This document shows positions 40,394 through 49,411 of a stretch of 64,000 nucleotides of DNA, one piece after another. Below the pieces are notes generated by a model. It did not search any database. It saw only the letters and a program-made list of their open reading frames with translations, and was not told the DNA's origin. The position numbers were made by a program, and so were the translations under genes. This stretch comes from Sphaerotilus natans (GTDB lineage: Bacteria; Pseudomonadota; Gammaproteobacteria; Burkholderiales; Burkholderiaceae_C), in contig NZ_FTMZ01000014.1 of NCBI RefSeq assembly GCF_900156335.1, positions 57,604 through 121,603 on the forward strand, in the 5' to 3' direction. Numbering within the stretch: position 1 is the first letter of the stretch; each line of letters opens with the position of its first letter.

Positions 40394-40885
40394 TCACGGC
40401 TTGCGGAACGCGTCGTGGCAGCTGCGGCAGCTGCCCTCGACCTGGCTGACCGCCGCCTTGATGCGATCCAGGTCGGAGCCCTGGGCCGCGGCCACCAGCG
40501 CATCGACCTTCTGCCGGTAGTCGGCGCTGGCCTGGGCGAACTCGGCCGGCTTGTCCCAGACCGCCGACAGCGCCCGGGTCGGCGGGTAGTTGCTGTCGGC
40601 CGGGAACAGCGCCCAGGGCTGATCGGCCAGCTTCTGCAGGGCCTGCGCCTGCGCCAGGAATTCGGCCGCCTGGTAGGGCTTGCGGTCGCGCGCGACCTGA
40701 CCGATCGGCTCGAAGCTGCGGGTGAAGGACTTGAAGATCTCGCGTCGCTTCGTCACCGGCTGATCGGGGTGGGTGTCGGCCGGCTCGGCCGAGCAGCCGG
40801 CCAGCGTCAGGGCCAGCGTGCCGGCGCCGGCCAGCATCAGCAGGGAGCGGGAGAACAAACGGTTCGGAGAGCGGTTCGATGTCAT
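40394..40885 (-). CDS. Cytochrome c'-type lipoprotein
   Basis: A 163-residue lipoprotein: signal peptide with lipobox ([22 protein letters not shown], residues ~10-31), a four-helix-bundle-like body ([43 protein letters not shown]) and a C-terminal haem attachment motif CRSCH followed by DAFRKP, as in class II cytochromes c'. It would sit on the periplasmic side of a membrane and take part in electron transfer or NO handling. It lies directly upstream of rimO on the same strand. Start chosen at 40,885, where the signal peptide begins properly. Confidence 0.82.
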   Translation of the reverse strand: MTSNRSPNRLFSRSLLMLAGAGTLALTLAGCSAEPADTHPDQPVTKRREIFKSFTRSFEPIGQVARDRKPYQAAEFLAQAQALQKLADQPWALFPADSNYPPTRALSAVWDKPAEFAQASADYRQKVDALVAAAQGSDLDRIKAAVSQVEGSCRSCHDAFRKP

Positions 40886-40970
40886 GTCGGGATGCAGGAG
40901 CCAAAGGCAAAAGCCGCAAGTGTGCCCTGCCCGTCCGGGCCGCACCGCGATCCCCGACAATGCCGCCCCG

Positions 40971-42983
40971 ATGAACGCCCCTGCCCCGATCTCCCCCGCC
41001 CGCGTCGATCTCCGGCCCGACGGCACGCCCTGCGCGCCCGACTACGGCGACGTCTACCACACCGCCGCCGGCGCCTTCGCGCAGGCGCGCCATGTCTTCC
41101 TGGCCGGCAACGGCCTGCCCGAGCGCTGGCAGGGCCGCGAGCGCTTCGTGATCCTGGAGACCGGCTTCGGCCTGGGCAACAACTTCCTCGCCACCTGGGC
41201 GGCCTGGCGGGCGGATCCGCAGCGCTGCGAGCGGCTGGTGTTCATCTCGCTGGAGAAGCATCCGCTGCGGCGCGAGGATCTGCAGCGGGTCCACCGCGCC
41301 AGCGAGGAGGCGGCGCTGGCGGCCGAGCTGATCGCGCAGTGGCCGGCGCTGACGCCCGACCTGCACGCGCTCGACTTCGAGGCGGGCCGGGTGCAGCTGC
41401 TGCTGGTCTTCGGCGACGCGCTGCAGACGCTGCCCGGGCTGCAGGCCGAGGCCGATGCGCTCTACCTGGACGGCTTCGCGCCCGCGCGCAATGCCGAGCT
41501 GTGGAGCGCCGAGCTGTTCCGCCGGCTGGCCCGCCTGGTCGCGCCCGGCGCCACCGCCGCGACCTGGAGCGCGGCGCGCACGGTGCGCGACGGGCTGACC
41601 TCGATCGGCTTCGAGGTCGAGCACGCGCCCGGCTTCGGCGGCAAGCGCGACATCACGGTGGCGCGGCACGCGCCGCGCTTCGTGCCGCCGCGCCCGGCCG
41701 CGTGGCGCCCGCCGCACGCCGGGCCGCGCCAGGCGCTGGTGATCGGCGCGGGTCTGGCCGGGGCGGCGGCGGCGCACGGCCTGCTGCGCCAGGGCTGGCA
41801 GGTGGAGGTGATCGACCGTCAGGCCACGCCGGCGGCCGAGACCTCGGGCAATCCCGGCGGGCTGATGCACGGCATCTTCAACGCGCCCGACAGCCTGCAC
41901 GCGCGCTGGTTCCGCACTGCCGCGCTGCGCACCGCACGGCTGGCCGCACCGGCGCTGGCCAGCGGCCAGGTCGCCGGCCGGCTCGACGGCTTCCTGCGAC
42001 TGGAGCCGCGGCTGGACGACGATCGAGCCCGCGCGCAGCTCGCCGCCGTCGGTCTGCCCGCCGACTGGATCGACTGGCAGGACGGCACGGCGGCCGCCGC
42101 CTTCAGCGGCCTGCCCCACGGTGGCCCCGGCGGCTGGCAGTTCGGCTCGGGCGGCTGGCTCTCGCCGGCCGACTGGAGCCGCCACATGCTGCAGGGCGCG
42201 ACCTTCCGCGGCGGGCTGGCGGTGCAGCGGCTGCGGCGCGACGGCGGCCTGTGGCAGGCGCTGGATGCGCACGGCCGGGTGCTGGCGGCCGCGCCGGTGC
42301 TGGTGGTCGCGGCGGCGCTGGGCAGCCCGGCGCTGCTGGCGGAGCGCGCCCGGCTGTCGCTGGCGTCGGTGCGTGGCCAGACCACGGTGCTGCCCGCGGG
42401 CTGGCCGGGGCTGCGGGTGGCGCCCGAGGCGCTGCGCCCGCTCTCCGGCCAGGGCTACGCGCTCGCGCTGCCCGACGGCCGGGTGCTGACCGGCGCGACC
42501 ACCCAGCATGACGACCCCGACCCGCAGGTGCGCGCGGCCGACCACCACCACAATCTGCAGCGCGCACAGCGCCTGGGGCTGATCGAGCCGAGCCTCACGC
42601 CTCACGATCCGGGCGACCTGGAGGGTCTGACCGGCCGGGTCGGCTGGCGCGCGGTCACGCCGGACCGGCTGCCGCTGGCCGGGCCGCCGGTGGACGAGGC
42701 CGCGCTGCAGGCGGCCGCCGCGACCGGGCGCCAGCGCCTGGATGCGCTGCGGCTGCGCCCACGGCTGCATGACGAACACGGGGGGCTCTACCTGCTCGCC
42801 GGCCTGGGCTCGCGCGGGCTGGCCAGCGCGGCGCTGGCCGGCGAGGTGCTGGCGTCCTGGATCACCGGCGCGCCCTGCCCGGTCGCCACCGACCTGCGCG
42901 ACGCGATCGACCCGGCGCGTCAGTCGCCGGGCAGACCCGGCGCCTCGGGCGGCGCCTCCAGCCCCTCGACCGAGCGCAGCTGA
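40971..42983 (+). CDS. mnmC: Bifunctional tRNA 5-methylaminomethyl-2-thiouridine biosynthesis protein MnmC
   Basis: A 670-residue enzyme finishing the wobble-base modification mnm5s2U34 in tRNA. Residues ~1-235 are the methyltransferase part ([46 protein letters not shown]). Residues ~245-640 are the FAD-dependent demodification domain ([37 protein letters not shown], late [17 protein letters not shown]). This two-domain order is standard for proteobacterial MnmC. Its 3' end overlaps the convergent rmuC gene by ~64 bp. Start at 40,971 fits the family N terminus. Confidence 0.93.
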   Translation: MNAPAPISPARVDLRPDGTPCAPDYGDVYHTAAGAFAQARHVFLAGNGLPERWQGRERFVILETGFGLGNNFLATWAAWRADPQRCERLVFISLEKHPLRREDLQRVHRASEEAALAAELIAQWPALTPDLHALDFEAGRVQLLLVFGDALQTLPGLQAEADALYLDGFAPARNAELWSAELFRRLARLVAPGATAATWSAARTVRDGLTSIGFEVEHAPGFGGKRDITVARHAPRFVPPRPAAWRPPHAGPRQALVIGAGLAGAAAAHGLLRQGWQVEVIDRQATPAAETSGNPGGLMHGIFNAPDSLHARWFRTAALRTARLAAPALASGQVAGRLDGFLRLEPRLDDDRARAQLAAVGLPADWIDWQDGTAAAAFSGLPHGGPGGWQFGSGGWLSPADWSRHMLQGATFRGGLAVQRLRRDGGLWQALDAHGRVLAAAPVLVVAAALGSPALLAERARLSLASVRGQTTVLPAGWPGLRVAPEALRPLSGQGYALALPDGRVLTGATTQHDDPDPQVRAADHHHNLQRAQRLGLIEPSLTPHDPGDLEGLTGRVGWRAVTPDRLPLAGPPVDEAALQAAAATGRQRLDALRLRPRLHDEHGGLYLLAGLGSRGLASAALAGEVLASWITGAPCPVATDLRDAIDPARQSPGRPGASGGASSPSTERS

Positions 42984-44200
42984 CGCGCCATCGCGCGGGT
43001 GCGCACCTCGGCCGACTCGATGCTGGAGCTGGCCTCCTGCAGCTTGCGCCGCGTCTTCTCGAGCACCTCGCCGAAGCGGGCGAACTCGGTCTTGACGCCG
43101 CCGAGGATCTTCCAGACCTCGGTCGAGCGCTGCTCCAGCGCCAGCGTGCGGAATCCCATCTGCAGGCTGCCGAGCATCGCCAGCAGCGTGGTGGGCCCGG
43201 CCAGCGTCACATGGTGCTCGCGCTGCAGCCGCTCAAAGAGGCCGGGGCGGCGCAGCAGCTCGGCGTAGAGCCCTTCCGTCGGCACGAACAGCACCGCGAA
43301 GTCGGTAGTGTGCGGCGGCGCCAGGTATTTGGTGGCGATGGTGCGCGCCTCGTCGCGGATGCGCGCCTCCAGCGCGCGCGCGGCGGACTCGGCCGCATCG
43401 CGGTCGGCGCGGTCCTGCGCGTCGAGCAGCCGCTCGAAGTCCTCGCGCGGGAACTTGGCATCGATCGGCAGCCAGACCGGCGCCTCGCCCGGCAGCGCGC
43501 CGCGCCCGGGCAGGCGGATGGCAAACTCGACGCGCTCGCGGCTGCCCGGCACGGTCGCGACGTTGGTGGCGTACTGCTGCGGTGTGAAGACCTGCTCCAG
43601 CAGCGCCGCCAGCTGCACCTCGCCGAGAATGCCGCGCGTCTTGACGTTGCCCAGCACCCGGCGCAGGTCGCCCACGCCCTGCGCCAGCGTCTGCATCTCG
43701 CCCAGGCCGCGGTGGACCTGCTCGAGCCGCTCGGCCACCTGCCGGAAGCTCTCGCCCAGGCGCGTCTCCAGCGTCGACTGCAGCCGGTCGTCCACGGTGG
43801 CGCGCATCTGGTCGAGCTGCTGCTCCACCGTCTGCTGCAGCGCCTGCAGCCGGCGCTCGCTGGCCTCGGCCAGGCGGTGCAGGTGCTCGTCCTGGGTGCG
43901 CAGCGCCTCGCCCGACTGGGTCATCAGCAGGCGCTGCAGCTGCGCGAGCTGCGCGTTCGACTCCTGGCGCAGGCCGCGCGCGCTGGCCTGGACCTCGGTG
44001 CGCAGCTCGCGCTCGACGCGCTCGCTGTGCGCGTGGCCGGCGTCGATCACCGCGTCGCTCAGCTCCTGCAGCCGCTCGGCCAGACGGGCCTCCAGCTGCG
44101 GATCCGCCGCGGCCGGCGGCGCCGGGCGCAGCAGCAGCCAGACCAGCAGGCCGGACTGCGCCAGCCCCAGCGCCAGCAGCGCCGTCTCGAGCCCGCTCAT
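42920..44200 (-). CDS. rmuC: DNA recombination protein RmuC
   Basis: A 426-residue membrane-anchored protein: N-terminal span ([18 protein letters not shown]), a long coiled coil (~40-170) and a restriction-endonuclease-fold domain with typical RmuC motifs ([79 protein letters not shown]). RmuC limits inversions and some recombination events. Start at 44,200 because the longer frame lacks a proper N terminus and would overlap yceH. Confidence 0.92.
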   Translation of the reverse strand: MSGLETALLALGLAQSGLLVWLLLRPAPPAAADPQLEARLAERLQELSDAVIDAGHAHSERVERELRTEVQASARGLRQESNAQLAQLQRLLMTQSGEALRTQDEHLHRLAEASERRLQALQQTVEQQLDQMRATVDDRLQSTLETRLGESFRQVAERLEQVHRGLGEMQTLAQGVGDLRRVLGNVKTRGILGEVQLAALLEQVFTPQQYATNVATVPGSRERVEFAIRLPGRGALPGEAPVWLPIDAKFPREDFERLLDAQDRADRDAAESAARALEARIRDEARTIATKYLAPPHTTDFAVLFVPTEGLYAELLRRPGLFERLQREHHVTLAGPTTLLAMLGSLQMGFRTLALEQRSTEVWKILGGVKTEFARFGEVLEKTRRKLQEASSSIESAEVRTRAMARQLRSVEGLEAPPEAPGLPGD

Positions 44201-44213
44201 GCGCTGTCGTGCG

Positions 44214-44861
44214 TCAGACCTCGGTGCCCAGCGCGGCGGCCAGGCGGTCCAGACGCGCGCGCAGCTCGGCCACCTCGGCGCGCAGCACCGCGACCTCCTC
44301 GGCCAGGCCGGCGTCGGCCGCGGCGGCGGCCGTCGCGCCCGGCTCGGCGCCAGCGGCCTCGATCTGCACCTCGCCGCACAGCAGGTGCACCCAGCGCGAC
44401 TCGCGCGCGCCCGGCGCACGCGGCAGCTTGCGCACCATCGGCTCGGCCTTGCCCGCCAGCTCGTCGAGGAAGCCCTCGACCGAGGACACGTCGGCGAAGC
44501 GGTGCAGCCGCTCGCTGTGCAGGCGCAGCTCGGCGGCGGTCTGCGGCCCGCGCAGCATCAGCGTGGCCAGCAGCGCCACCGCCGCGCCCGGCACGCCCAG
44601 CGCGCGGCCCAGGTTGTGCTCGAACTTGACGGTGCGCGTGCCGCTGATCTCCACGACCAGGCTCAGCGCCTTGAGCTCCTCGATCGCGGCCAGGGCCTGC
44701 GGCTCGGTCACGCTCATGACCGGATCGCGGGCGGTCTTCTGGCTGCAGCCCGCGCACAGCGCGTTGAGCGACAGCGGATAGGTGTCGGGCACGGTCGATT
44801 CCTTCTCGACCAGCACCGCGACGATGCGGGCTTCCAGCGCGGTCAGCGTGCGTCGGATCAT
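44214..44861 (-). CDS. yceH: YceH family protein (DUF480)
   Basis: A 215-residue protein with the tandem winged-helix layout of DUF480: LTALEARIVAVLVEKESTVP, DTYPLSLNALCAGCSQKTAR, then ATLMLRGPQTAAELRLHSER and LHRFADVSSVEGFLDEL. The C-terminal helix (EEVAVLRAEVAELRARLDRL) is usual in the family. Function is not established, though it is widely conserved in proteobacteria. Start at 44,861 matches the family. 13 bp separate it from rmuC on the same strand. Confidence 0.9.
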   Translation of the reverse strand: MIRRTLTALEARIVAVLVEKESTVPDTYPLSLNALCAGCSQKTARDPVMSVTEPQALAAIEELKALSLVVEISGTRTVKFEHNLGRALGVPGAAVALLATLMLRGPQTAAELRLHSERLHRFADVSSVEGFLDELAGKAEPMVRKLPRAPGARESRWVHLLCGEVQIEAAGAEPGATAAAAADAGLAEEVAVLRAEVAELRARLDRLAAALGTEV

Positions 44862-44877
44862 CGGGTCGCCTCCGGGT

Positions 44878-45660
44878 TCACAGACCGAAGCCGTCGTCGG
44901 CCTGGACGATGGCGCCGTTGACGAAGTGGCTCTCGTTGGCACACAGCATCAGCAGCACCAGGTCGAGGTCCTCGGGCTTGCCCAAGCGCTTGCGCGGCAG
45001 CATGTTGACCAGCTTGTGGCCGGCCTCGGTATCCCAGTGGTGGTGGTTGATTTCGGTGTCGATGTAGCCCGGGCAGATCGCGTTGACGTTGATGCCGAAC
45101 TTGCCCCACTCCAGCGCCATCGCGCGGGTCATGTGGATGACCGCGGCCTTGCTCATCGCGTAGGGCCCGATCTGGCTGAGCACGCGCAGGCCGGCCATCG
45201 ACGCGATGTTGACGATGCGCCCGCCGGTGTAGGTGCCGGGCGCGGCGCCGCGGGCTCGCGCCACCATGCGCCGGCCGACCTCCTGCGCCACGAAGAAGGC
45301 CCCGCGCACATTGGTGTCGAAGATGAAGTCGAAGTCGTCGGGCGTGACGTCGAGGATCTTCTGGGTCGCGCTGACGCCGGAGTTGTTGATCAGGATGTCG
45401 AGCACCCCGACCTCGGTCTCCGCATGCGCCACCGCCGACTTGATGCTGTCGAGATCGGTGACATCGAGCTCGACGACATGGGCGTCGCCGCCCTGACCTT
45501 CGATCTCTGCACGCAGCTCCTTGAGCCGGTCGGAGCGGCGGCCGCCCAGCACCACCGCGGCACCGGCCTGCGACAGCACGCGGGCGAACTGGGCGCCCAG
45601 GCCACTGGACGCGCCGGTGATCAGCGCGACACGGCCGGACAGGTCGATCGAATAGCTCAT
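44878..45660 (-). CDS. Short-chain dehydrogenase/reductase
   Basis: A 260-residue NAD(P)-dependent oxidoreductase. Cofactor motif TGASSGLG (~17-24), NNSG (~94), catalytic Ser in IVNIASMAG and YAMSK (~168-172), and PGYIDTEINHHHW after it. The His-rich segment NHHHWDTEAGHKL is typical of a betaproteobacterial SDR group linked to acyl-CoA or polyketide-type substrates; the actual substrate is unknown. It is preceded by the H-NOX-like gene and followed by yceH. Confidence 0.88.
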   Translation of the reverse strand: MSYSIDLSGRVALITGASSGLGAQFARVLSQAGAAVVLGGRRSDRLKELRAEIEGQGGDAHVVELDVTDLDSIKSAVAHAETEVGVLDILINNSGVSATQKILDVTPDDFDFIFDTNVRGAFFVAQEVGRRMVARARGAAPGTYTGGRIVNIASMAGLRVLSQIGPYAMSKAAVIHMTRAMALEWGKFGINVNAICPGYIDTEINHHHWDTEAGHKLVNMLPRKRLGKPEDLDLVLLMLCANESHFVNGAIVQADDGFGL

Positions 45661-45673
45661 GACATGCTCCTGG

Positions 45674-46186
45674 TCAGGTGGGAATCTGCCGAAACTTGCG
45701 CTTCGGGGGGTCGCTGACGATAGCATGGCGCCCCGCACCCGCCGGGCACTGCGGCGCATAGCGGGCGATGTCCTGCTGCAGTCCGTCGACCAGGCGCTGC
45801 ACCTCCCGGCGATCGCCGAACAGGATCTCGATCTCGCGGCGGGCCAGATCGCTGGCAGGCCGCACCGGCGCCAGCGACAGGTCCTCGGCCGGCAGCAGCA
45901 AGGGCTCCAGCAGGTCCGAGTGACGCTCGTAGATCGTCGGATGCACATGCTGGATGCGCCGCACCAGCCGCGAGGCAAAGGACCGGACCAGCGGGCGCGG
46001 CGCCTCGCCGGTGCGCCTCGCCAGCGCGTCGATCAGCACCTCGAGCTGCTCGGCCGGATAGCCGTCGAGCGGCTGGACCGGATCACGCGCCGGCACATCG
46101 GTCGCGAACATCAGCACATCGGCCATGACCGCACCATGGCGCGCCTCGACCATCCCGACCAGTTCGGAAACCAGCAGTCCCAGCAT
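45674..46186 (-). CDS. H-NOX-like (haem NO/O2-binding fold) protein, probably degenerate
   Basis: A 170-residue protein whose first ~115 residues (MLGLLVSELVGMVEARHGAV, YPAEQLEVLIDALARRTGEA, VRSFASRLVRRIQHVHPTIYE) follow the alpha-helical pattern of H-NOX domains. The proximal haem histidine expected after the LLEPL helix, and the YxSxR motif, are not evident (LSLAPVRPASDL instead), so haem binding is doubtful. It lies 13 bp upstream of the SDR gene. A different helical family cannot be excluded. Confidence 0.55.
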   Translation of the reverse strand: MLGLLVSELVGMVEARHGAVMADVLMFATDVPARDPVQPLDGYPAEQLEVLIDALARRTGEAPRPLVRSFASRLVRRIQHVHPTIYERHSDLLEPLLLPAEDLSLAPVRPASDLARREIEILFGDRREVQRLVDGLQQDIARYAPQCPAGAGRHAIVSDPPKRKFRQIPT

Positions 46187-46372
46187 GACACTATTCCTGT
46201 TGCCTGGGCGCTCGCCGATCGACCGGACTCCTCCGGGTTTGCACTGACTGCGCCTGATGTCGGAAGAATAGAAATATCGCCCGGTACCAGGTGCACGGAA
46301 AAAGCCGCGTGCACAGGGGCATCTCGCGACGCCCGCGCCGCGCCGCGCTGTGGTGCATCCGCATCGCCACTA

Positions 46373-46394
46373 AAAAGAACGATCGTTCTTTTTT
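46373..46394. promoter_or_regulatory. Perfect 22-bp palindrome upstream of ETF-QO gene
   Basis: Half-sites AAAAAGAACGA and TCGTTCTTTTT meet without a spacer, 51 bp before the ETF-QO start. Such a palindrome fits a TetR-type operator; regulators of fatty-acid oxidation of this type control ETF-QO genes in betaproteobacteria. The remaining 46,187-46,372 shows only a weak hairpin and no gene. Confidence 0.6.
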
Positions 46395-46445
46395 CGTGGC
46401 CGGGCCGTTAGAATTCACGCCGCTCCAACAACACAGGACAACCCC

Positions 46446-48131
46446 ATGACTCCCCAGGAGATCCTCGCCCAGTACGGCCCGCGCGACGCGATGGAATATG
46501 ACGTCGTCATCGTCGGCGCCGGCCCGGCCGGACTGGCTGCCGCCATCCGTCTCAAGCAGCTGGCCAACGCCAAAGGGCAGGAACTCTCGGTGGTGGTCAT
46601 CGAGAAGGGCTCGGAGCCGGGCGCACACATCCTCTCGGGCGCGGTCATGGACCCGATCGCGATGAACGAGCTGTTCCCGGACTGGAAGGAGCGCGGCGCG
46701 CCGCTGAACCAGCCGGTCACCGCCGACGAGGTGCTGTTCCTGAGCGAGACCGGTGCGACCAAGACGCCTGACGCGCTGGTGCCGGACTGCTTCCACAACG
46801 CCGGCAACTATGTCATCAGCCTGGGCAGCGTGGTGCGCTGGATGGCCGAGCAGGCCGAAGGCCTGGGCGTGGAGATCTTCCCCGGCTTTGCCGCGGCGGA
46901 AGTGCTCTACAACGACGACGGCAGCGTCAAGGGCATCGCCACCGGCAACCAGGGCGTGGGCAAGGACGGCGAGCCCAGCGACGCCTTCCAGATCGGCATG
47001 GAGCTTCACGGCAAGTACACGCTGTTCGCCGAGGGTGCGCGTGGCCATCTGGGCAAGCAGCTGATCGCCCGCTTCCAGCTCGACGAGGGCCGGGATCCGC
47101 AGAGCTACGGCATCGGCATCAAGGAGCTGTGGGAGATCGATCCGGCCAGGCACAAGCCGGGCTTGGTGGTGCACACCGCCGGCTGGCCGATGCAGCCCGA
47201 CACCTACGGCGGCGGCTTCCTCTACCACCTGGAGGACAACAAGGTCACGCTGGGCTTCGTCGTCGGCCTGGACTACAAGAACCCGTGGCTGAGCCCCTTC
47301 GAGGAAATGCAGCGCTGGAAGACGCATCCGTCGATCCGCCAGTACCTCGAGGGCGGCAAGCGCCTGAGCTACGGTGCACGCGCCATCACCGCCGGCGGCC
47401 TGCTGAGCCTGCCCAAGACGGTGTTTCCGGGCGGCGCGCTGGTCGGCTGCGACGCCGGCTACCTGAACGCCGCGCGCATCAAGGGCAGCCACGCCGCGAT
47501 CAAGACCGGCATGATGGCCGCCGAGGCCGCCTTCGACGCGCTGGCCGCCGGCCGCCAGGGCGACGAGCTCTCCGCCTACCCGGAGGCCTTCGAGGCCAGC
47601 TGGCTGCACAAGGAGCTCGACCGCTCGCGCAACTTCAAGCAGTGGTTCAAGAAGGGCGTGTGGGTCGGCTCGCTGATGACCGGCATCGAGCACTGGCTGC
47701 TGCCGAAGTTCGGCATGGAAGCCCCGCCGTGGACGATCCACCGCACCGAACCGGACCATGCGCGCCTGCTGCCGGCCGCCCAGTGCGAGAAGATCGAATA
47801 TCCGAAGCCGGACGGCGTCATCAGCTTCGACCGCCTCAGCTCGGTGTTCGTCTCCAACACCAACCATGAGGAACACCAGCCCGCGCACCTGACGCTGAAG
47901 GACGCGCGCGTGCCGGTCGAGACCAACCTGGCTGTCTACGCCGGGCCGGAGACGCGCTACTGCCCGGCCGGCGTGTACGAGTTCGTCAAGACCGACAACG
48001 GCCATGACAAGCTCGTCATCAACGCGCAGAACTGCGTGCACTGCAAGACCTGCGACATCAAGGACCCGACGCAGAACATCGTCTGGGTCACGCCGGAAGG
48101 CGGCGGCGGCCCGAACTACGCCGGCATGTGA
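46446..48131 (+). CDS. Electron transfer flavoprotein-ubiquinone oxidoreductase
   Basis: A 561-residue inner-membrane-associated enzyme passing electrons from ETF (fatty-acid and amino-acid oxidation) to ubiquinone. N-terminal FAD motif VVIVGAGPAGLAAAIRL, the ubiquinone/FAD region GYLNAARIKGSHAAIKTGMM and a C-terminal 4Fe-4S module CPAGVYEF...NCVHCKTCDIKDP are all present. Length and C-terminal GGGGPNYAGM match bacterial and mitochondrial ETF-QO. A perfect palindrome upstream suggests regulation with lipid metabolism. It ends overlapping the convergent EAL gene. Confidence 0.96.
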   Translation: MTPQEILAQYGPRDAMEYDVVIVGAGPAGLAAAIRLKQLANAKGQELSVVVIEKGSEPGAHILSGAVMDPIAMNELFPDWKERGAPLNQPVTADEVLFLSETGATKTPDALVPDCFHNAGNYVISLGSVVRWMAEQAEGLGVEIFPGFAAAEVLYNDDGSVKGIATGNQGVGKDGEPSDAFQIGMELHGKYTLFAEGARGHLGKQLIARFQLDEGRDPQSYGIGIKELWEIDPARHKPGLVVHTAGWPMQPDTYGGGFLYHLEDNKVTLGFVVGLDYKNPWLSPFEEMQRWKTHPSIRQYLEGGKRLSYGARAITAGGLLSLPKTVFPGGALVGCDAGYLNAARIKGSHAAIKTGMMAAEAAFDALAAGRQGDELSAYPEAFEASWLHKELDRSRNFKQWFKKGVWVGSLMTGIEHWLLPKFGMEAPPWTIHRTEPDHARLLPAAQCEKIEYPKPDGVISFDRLSSVFVSNTNHEEHQPAHLTLKDARVPVETNLAVYAGPETRYCPAGVYEFVKTDNGHDKLVINAQNCVHCKTCDIKDPTQNIVWVTPEGGGGPNYAGM

Positions 48132-48829
48132 AGCAGACGGGGCGCGGGCAGCGCCTCGAAGCCGGGGCGGCCGAACAGGTAGCCCTGGAACAGCTCCACG
48201 CCCTCGCCAGCCAGCCAGCGGTATTCCTCGAGCGTCTCGACGCCCTCGGCGACCGCATCGATGCCCAGGTCGAGGCAGGCGCCGAGCACCGCACGCACGA
48301 TGGCCTGTCGCGGCCCGCTGCGCTCAATGCCGCGCAGCAGCGCCATGTCGAGCTTGAGCAGGTCGGGCTGGAACTCCGCCAGCAGGTTCAGCCCGCAGTG
48401 GCCGGCGCCGAAGTCGTCGATCGCCAGCTGCAGGCCCAGCGCCCTGATGCGGCGCATGCGCTGCGCGAAGCCAGCCAGATCGCCGATCGCCTCGCTCTCG
48501 GTCACCTCCAGCACCAGCCGTTCCAGCGGCAGACCGTGGCGCTGCGCGGCGAGGAACATCGCCTCGAGCACCTCGTCGTCCTCACCCAGGCTGCGTGGAA
48601 GGAAATTGAGGTTGAGCCGCCCCTGCAGCCCGAGCCGCACCGCCAGGTCGATCGCGCGGCCGCGGCCGTTCGCATCGAGCCGGTACAGCGCCGGCTCGTC
48701 CAGCCCCGACAGCACCTGCCCGGCCGGCTCGCCCGCCGGACCGCGGATCAGCGCCTCGTGCGACCAGACGCGGCCGCTCGGCGCATGCACGATCGGCTGG
48801 AACGCGAAGGAGAAGGCCGAGCGGTCCAT
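48116..48829 (-). CDS. EAL-domain c-di-GMP phosphodiesterase
   Basis: A 237-residue single EAL domain. Motifs in order: SHEALIRGP (the EAL signature), LNLNFLPRS, LEVTESEA, LAIDDFGAGHCG, LLKLDMALL, AVAEGVETLEE and LFQGYLFGRP. All residues expected for metal and c-di-GMP binding are present, so activity is likely. It follows the BLUF gene with an 8-bp gap on the same strand, suggesting the two proteins work as a split light-regulated phosphodiesterase. Start at 48,829. Confidence 0.9.
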   Translation of the reverse strand: MDRSAFSFAFQPIVHAPSGRVWSHEALIRGPAGEPAGQVLSGLDEPALYRLDANGRGRAIDLAVRLGLQGRLNLNFLPRSLGEDDEVLEAMFLAAQRHGLPLERLVLEVTESEAIGDLAGFAQRMRRIRALGLQLAIDDFGAGHCGLNLLAEFQPDLLKLDMALLRGIERSGPRQAIVRAVLGACLDLGIDAVAEGVETLEEYRWLAGEGVELFQGYLFGRPGFEALPAPRLLHMPA

Positions 48830-48837
48830 GACCGGCC

Positions 48838-49290
48838 TCAGGCGGAGCCATCGCGCCGGCGCCAGCGGCCGGCGCCGAAGGCCTGCAGCAGCTTGCGCGC
48901 GCGGCCGCTGTCGATCGCGCTCAGCGCGGTGCCGCCGCGGAAGAAGTCGTTGGCACCCTCGACGCTGCGCAGCAGCTCGTCGTCGACCTGCACGAAGCCC
49001 ATCGACCACTGGCCGAAGCTGCGTCGCGCGACCGGCTCGTGAATGATGCGCACGATCTCCGCATGGCAGGGATCGGCGGCGATGCGCATGTACAGCGCGT
49101 CGACCGTGGCCGCCTCGCCCTCCAGCACCTGGAAGAAGCTGCCCCGGTCATGCAGCAGCATGCCGGTCACGCCCAGCGCGGCGTTGTTGCGCCGCGCCAC
49201 CGCCAGCAGCTCCACCAGCTGGTCGAACGAGAAGGGATGCGTGGCCGAGCTGGCGTAGATGCAGTGGACGAGATCGGTCTCGGTCGCCAT
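48838..49290 (-). CDS. BLUF blue-light sensor protein
   Basis: A 150-residue FAD-binding photoreceptor. Tyr in CIYASSATHPF, Asn in ARRNNAALGVTGMLL, and Gln in FFQVLEGE give the Tyr-Asn-Gln set around the flavin, and Trp in GQWSMGF the usual nearby tryptophan. The C-terminal ~50 residues form the capping helices. It is the first gene of a pair with the EAL protein, fitting a split version of BLUF-EAL enzymes such as BlrP1. Start at 49,290; ~120 bp upstream up to 49,411 hold no gene. Confidence 0.92.
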   Translation of the reverse strand: MATETDLVHCIYASSATHPFSFDQLVELLAVARRNNAALGVTGMLLHDRGSFFQVLEGEAATVDALYMRIAADPCHAEIVRIIHEPVARRSFGQWSMGFVQVDDELLRSVEGANDFFRGGTALSAIDSGRARKLLQAFGAGRWRRRDGSA

Positions 49291-49411
49291 CGTGGACTCC
49301 TGAGGACGGGACGACCGGTTGTTTCGGCCGTCCGTGCCCAGGACTTGATGCGTACCGCAGCGCAAGACCCAGTGCGAGGCGGCGGCACCGGATCCAGCCG
49401 TTCACGCCATG

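Noticed and set aside
40055..42511. 818-residue open frame on the plus strand
   Set aside because: Shadow frame of mnmC with runs of Arg/Ala; MnmC motifs are in another frame.
46191..48041. 616-residue open frame on the minus strand
   Set aside because: Antisense of the ETF-QO gene, which has all family motifs.
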